A stretch of 64,000 bases of DNA from Insolitispirillum peregrinum (lineage in GTDB: Bacteria; Pseudomonadota; Alphaproteobacteria; Rhodospirillales; Rhodospirillaceae), in contig NZ_FTOA01000001.1 of NCBI RefSeq assembly GCF_900156605.1, positions 496,001-560,000 of the forward strand. The letters are read 5' to 3'. A program made the translations under genes and the position numbers. Below are positions 61,865 through 64,000 of this stretch, in pieces. Below the pieces are notes generated by a model, which saw only the letters and a list, made by a program, of their open reading frames with translations, was not told where the DNA came from and made no database searches. Position 1 is the first letter of the stretch. Every line of letters starts with the position of its first letter.

Positions 61865-64000
61865 GTGAGCGACTTCAGCACCCTGTTTGCGGCGACAGGC
61901 CGCAGCACCCTCGCCAGTCTGCCCGAAGGCCTTGATGCCCTGCTGCTCAGTCAGTGGGCGATGGCCGGGCATCAGCGGGATATCCTGCACATCTGTCGTG
62001 ACGATGTGCGGATGGATCAACTGGCACAAGCGGTGCGCTTCTTTGCCCCGCAACTGGAGGTGCTGGAGTTTCCGGCGTGGGATTGTGTGCCCTATGACCG
62101 GGCCTCTCCCTCGACCCAGATCATCGCCCGGCGGGTGGATTGCCTGACGCAACTGGCGCTGCCGCGCGGTGACAAGGGACAGACCACCGGCCCGACCCGG
62201 CTGGTTTTGACCACGGTGGCGGCGGTGACCCAGCGCGTCCCGCGTCCGGTGGTGTTCCGGCGCAGCACCTTTCCGATTTTTGCCGGCAAGGATGCCAACG
62301 TTGATGCGCTGATGGGCTATCTGGTCCGCAACGGCTATCAGCGGGCGGAACAGGTGATGGAGCCGGGTGAATTTGCCGTGCGCGGTGGCATCATCGACCT
62401 GTTCGCCCCCGGCAGTGACGAGCCGTACCGGCTGGACTTCTTTGGTGATGAGGTCGATGCCATCCGCACCTTTGATCCGCTGACCCAGCGGACCAGCGGC
62501 ACGCTGAAGAGCATCACCCTGAAGCCGGTCAGCGAAGTGGTGCTGGACGAGGATTCGGTGTCGCGCTTCCGCACCCTGTACCGCGAGCTGTTCGGGACGG
62601 TCGGCAAGAACGACCTGCTGTACGAAGCGGTCAGCGAGCGCCGCAAGATGCAGGGGATGGAGCACTGGTTGCCGCTGTTCCATGACGGCCTTGATACGCT
62701 GTTCGCCTATCTGCCGTCGGCGGTGGTGACGCTGGATCATCAGGCCGATCAGGCATGGCAGGCCCGCATCGAGCTGATCCGCGAATACTTTGATGCCCGC
62801 CTGTCGCTGGAAGGGCAGGCGATCGAAGACGGTGGCATTGTGTATCACCCGTTGCCGCCCGAACGCCTGTACATGGAACCGGAAGAGTTCCCGCGCCTGC
62901 TGGCAGCGGTGCCGTCGCTGGCCTTCTCGCCCTTCGATCTGCCAGAGTTCACAGAACGGTCGTTCTCGGCAGAGGGGCGGTCAGGCCGCGACTTCGCTGA
63001 CGTGCGGGCGCGCCCCGGTGACAACGTTTATGATGCCGTGCGCCAGCATGTGATCGCCGAGCAGCAGCGCGGCCAGAAGGTCGTGCTGGCGGCCTATTCG
63101 CTGGGCTTGCGCGACCGCCTGATGGGGGTGCTGCGCGACCACGGCCTGCCGGGGCTGACCCCGGTCGAAAGCTGGCAGGAAGTCACCGACGCCGACGCCC
63201 GCACGGTGCCGGTGATCGTGCTGGGGGCCGAACATGGCTTTGAGGCACCGGGCCTGACGCTGATTGCCGAGCCGGACATTCTGGGCGACCGGCTGGCGCG
63301 CCCGGCAAAGAAAAAGCGCAAGGCCGACAAGTTCATTCAGGACGTTTCGGCGCTGGCCGAAGGCGATCTGGTGGTCCATGTCGAACACGGCATTGGCCGC
63401 TATGACGGTCTGGAAACGCTGTCGGTGGCCGATGCGCCGCATGATTGCCTGCGGCTGATTTATGACGGCGGCGACAAGCTGTATGTGCCGGTGGAAAACC
63501 TCGACGTGCTGTCGCGCTTTGGCTCGGAAACCGCCGGGGTGCATCTGGACCGTCTGGGCAGCCCGGCATGGCAGGCCCGCAAGGCCAAATTGAAAGAGCG
63601 CATCCGCGACATGGCCTCGCAACTGATTCAGGTGGCCGCCCTGCGGCACATGAAACAGGCCGAAGTCCTGCCGACCCCCGAGGGGGCCTATGACGAGTTC
63701 TGTGCCCGCTTCCCCTATGCCGAAACCGAAGACCAGTTAAAAGCGATCAGCGACACGCTGGACGACATGGCATCGGGCAAGCCGATGGATCGTCTGGTGT
63801 GCGGCGATGTCGGCTTTGGCAAGACCGAAGTGGCCCTGCGAGCGGCCTTTGTGGCGGCGATGAGCGGGCAACAGGTGGCGGTGGTGGTGCCGACCACCCT
63901 GCTGGCCCGCCAGCACTATCTGGCCTTTTGCCAGCGCTTTGCCGGTCTGCCGGTGCAGATTGCGCAACTGTCGCGTCTGGTGACCGCCCGCGATGCCACC
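61865..64000 (+). CDS. mfd: Mfd, transcription-repair coupling factor (5' part)
   Basis: This frame runs open to the window edge; about 712 residues are visible of the usual 1150. The UvrB-like N-terminal domains contain LEFPAWDCVPYDRASPS and RGGIIDLFAPGSDEPYRLDFFGDEVDAIR. The RNA polymerase-interacting domain has EGDLVVHVEHGIGRYDGLETL and YVPVENLDVLSRFG. The translocase Walker A is VCGDVGFGKTEVALRAAF. Mfd removes stalled RNA polymerase and recruits UvrA. The start is GTG 61865, 6 bp after sdhE. Confidence 0.96.
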   Translation, partial: MSDFSTLFAATGRSTLASLPEGLDALLLSQWAMAGHQRDILHICRDDVRMDQLAQAVRFFAPQLEVLEFPAWDCVPYDRASPSTQIIARRVDCLTQLALPRGDKGQTTGPTRLVLTTVAAVTQRVPRPVVFRRSTFPIFAGKDANVDALMGYLVRNGYQRAEQVMEPGEFAVRGGIIDLFAPGSDEPYRLDFFGDEVDAIRTFDPLTQRTSGTLKSITLKPVSEVVLDEDSVSRFRTLYRELFGTVGKNDLLYEAVSERRKMQGMEHWLPLFHDGLDTLFAYLPSAVVTLDHQADQAWQARIELIREYFDARLSLEGQAIEDGGIVYHPLPPERLYMEPEEFPRLLAAVPSLAFSPFDLPEFTERSFSAEGRSGRDFADVRARPGDNVYDAVRQHVIAEQQRGQKVVLAAYSLGLRDRLMGVLRDHGLPGLTPVESWQEVTDADARTVPVIVLGAEHGFEAPGLTLIAEPDILGDRLARPAKKKRKADKFIQDVSALAEGDLVVHVEHGIGRYDGLETLSVADAPHDCLRLIYDGGDKLYVPVENLDVLSRFGSETAGVHLDRLGSPAWQARKAKLKERIRDMASQLIQVAALRHMKQAEVLPTPEGAYDEFCARFPYAETEDQLKAISDTLDDMASGKPMDRLVCGDVGFGKTEVALRAAFVAAMSGQQVAVVVPTTLLARQHYLAFCQRFAGLPVQIAQLSRLVTARDAT

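Overview
This window is a high-GC chromosomal segment of an alphaproteobacterium. The gene families and their order point to a free-living, motile member of the Rhodospirillales (Azospirillum/Rhodospirillum-like). The evidence is fixABCX (electron supply to nitrogenase), a fliF-fliG-fliH-fliN-flbD-flhA-flhF flagellar cluster, an lpiA/mprF-acvB lipid pair, a yceD-rpmF-plsX-fabH-ihfA-merR block and a recG/sdhE-mfd block. I saw no phage, plasmid, CRISPR or transposase gene. The genus assignment is inference.

Layout. 1-3.2 kb: end of fixA, then fixB, fixC and fixX, an electron-bifurcating flavoprotein operon. 3.3-5.3 kb: a Cache-domain class III nucleotide cyclase. 5.3-7.6 kb: a MerR regulator divergent from an MFS exporter, then a convergent acetyltransferase. 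7.9-11.6 kb: a response regulator and a multi-PAS histidine kinase. 12.4-16.5 kb: mprF-acvB (lysyl-phosphatidylglycerol synthesis and hydrolysis). 16.5-19.6 kb: an APH-fold kinase, a Cys-poor DksA and a CaiB-type CoA-transferase. 19.8-25.8 kb: an unidentified filament-like helical protein, a hemerythrin-NIT chemoreceptor, a flagellin and a bacteriohemerythrin. 26.1-28.7 kb: an ABC transporter with a degenerate ATPase, and arfB. 28.9-34.8 kb: two hybrid kinases (the first split by a frameshift) and a response regulator. 35.1-48.2 kb: a minus-strand flagellar cluster. 48.6-50.5 kb: a 2-hydroxyacid dehydrogenase and a CMP-nonulosonate-type cytidylyltransferase. 50.5-55.8 kb: envelope, ribosome and lipid genes. 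56.0 kb: tRNA-Pro(GGG). 56.3-59.4 kb: small genes, including a hemerythrin-like protein and a lone cNMP-binding protein. 59.4-64 kb: recG, sdhE and the 5' part of mfd.

How the genes work together. Much of the window concerns sensing and movement: chemoreceptor, flagellin, the basal-body/export/regulator cluster, three histidine kinases, three hemerythrin-domain proteins and a cyclase. The flagellar genes run as one long minus-strand series from fliF to a fliK-like gene, with the sigma-54 activator FlbD inside it.

The least expected content is in the non-coding DNA. Three families of short repeats fill many of the intergenic gaps: a GCAAAT...ATTTGC hairpin family (five copies, three of them in tandem after dksA); a MITE-like element of about 175 bp with terminal CACAGTACACGACAG inverted repeats (four copies, two complete); and an imperfect double-hairpin family beginning TAGAGCA (seven recognisable copies, or a fragment of one). 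The terminal TAG of family-3-type sequence serves as the stop codon of five separate genes.
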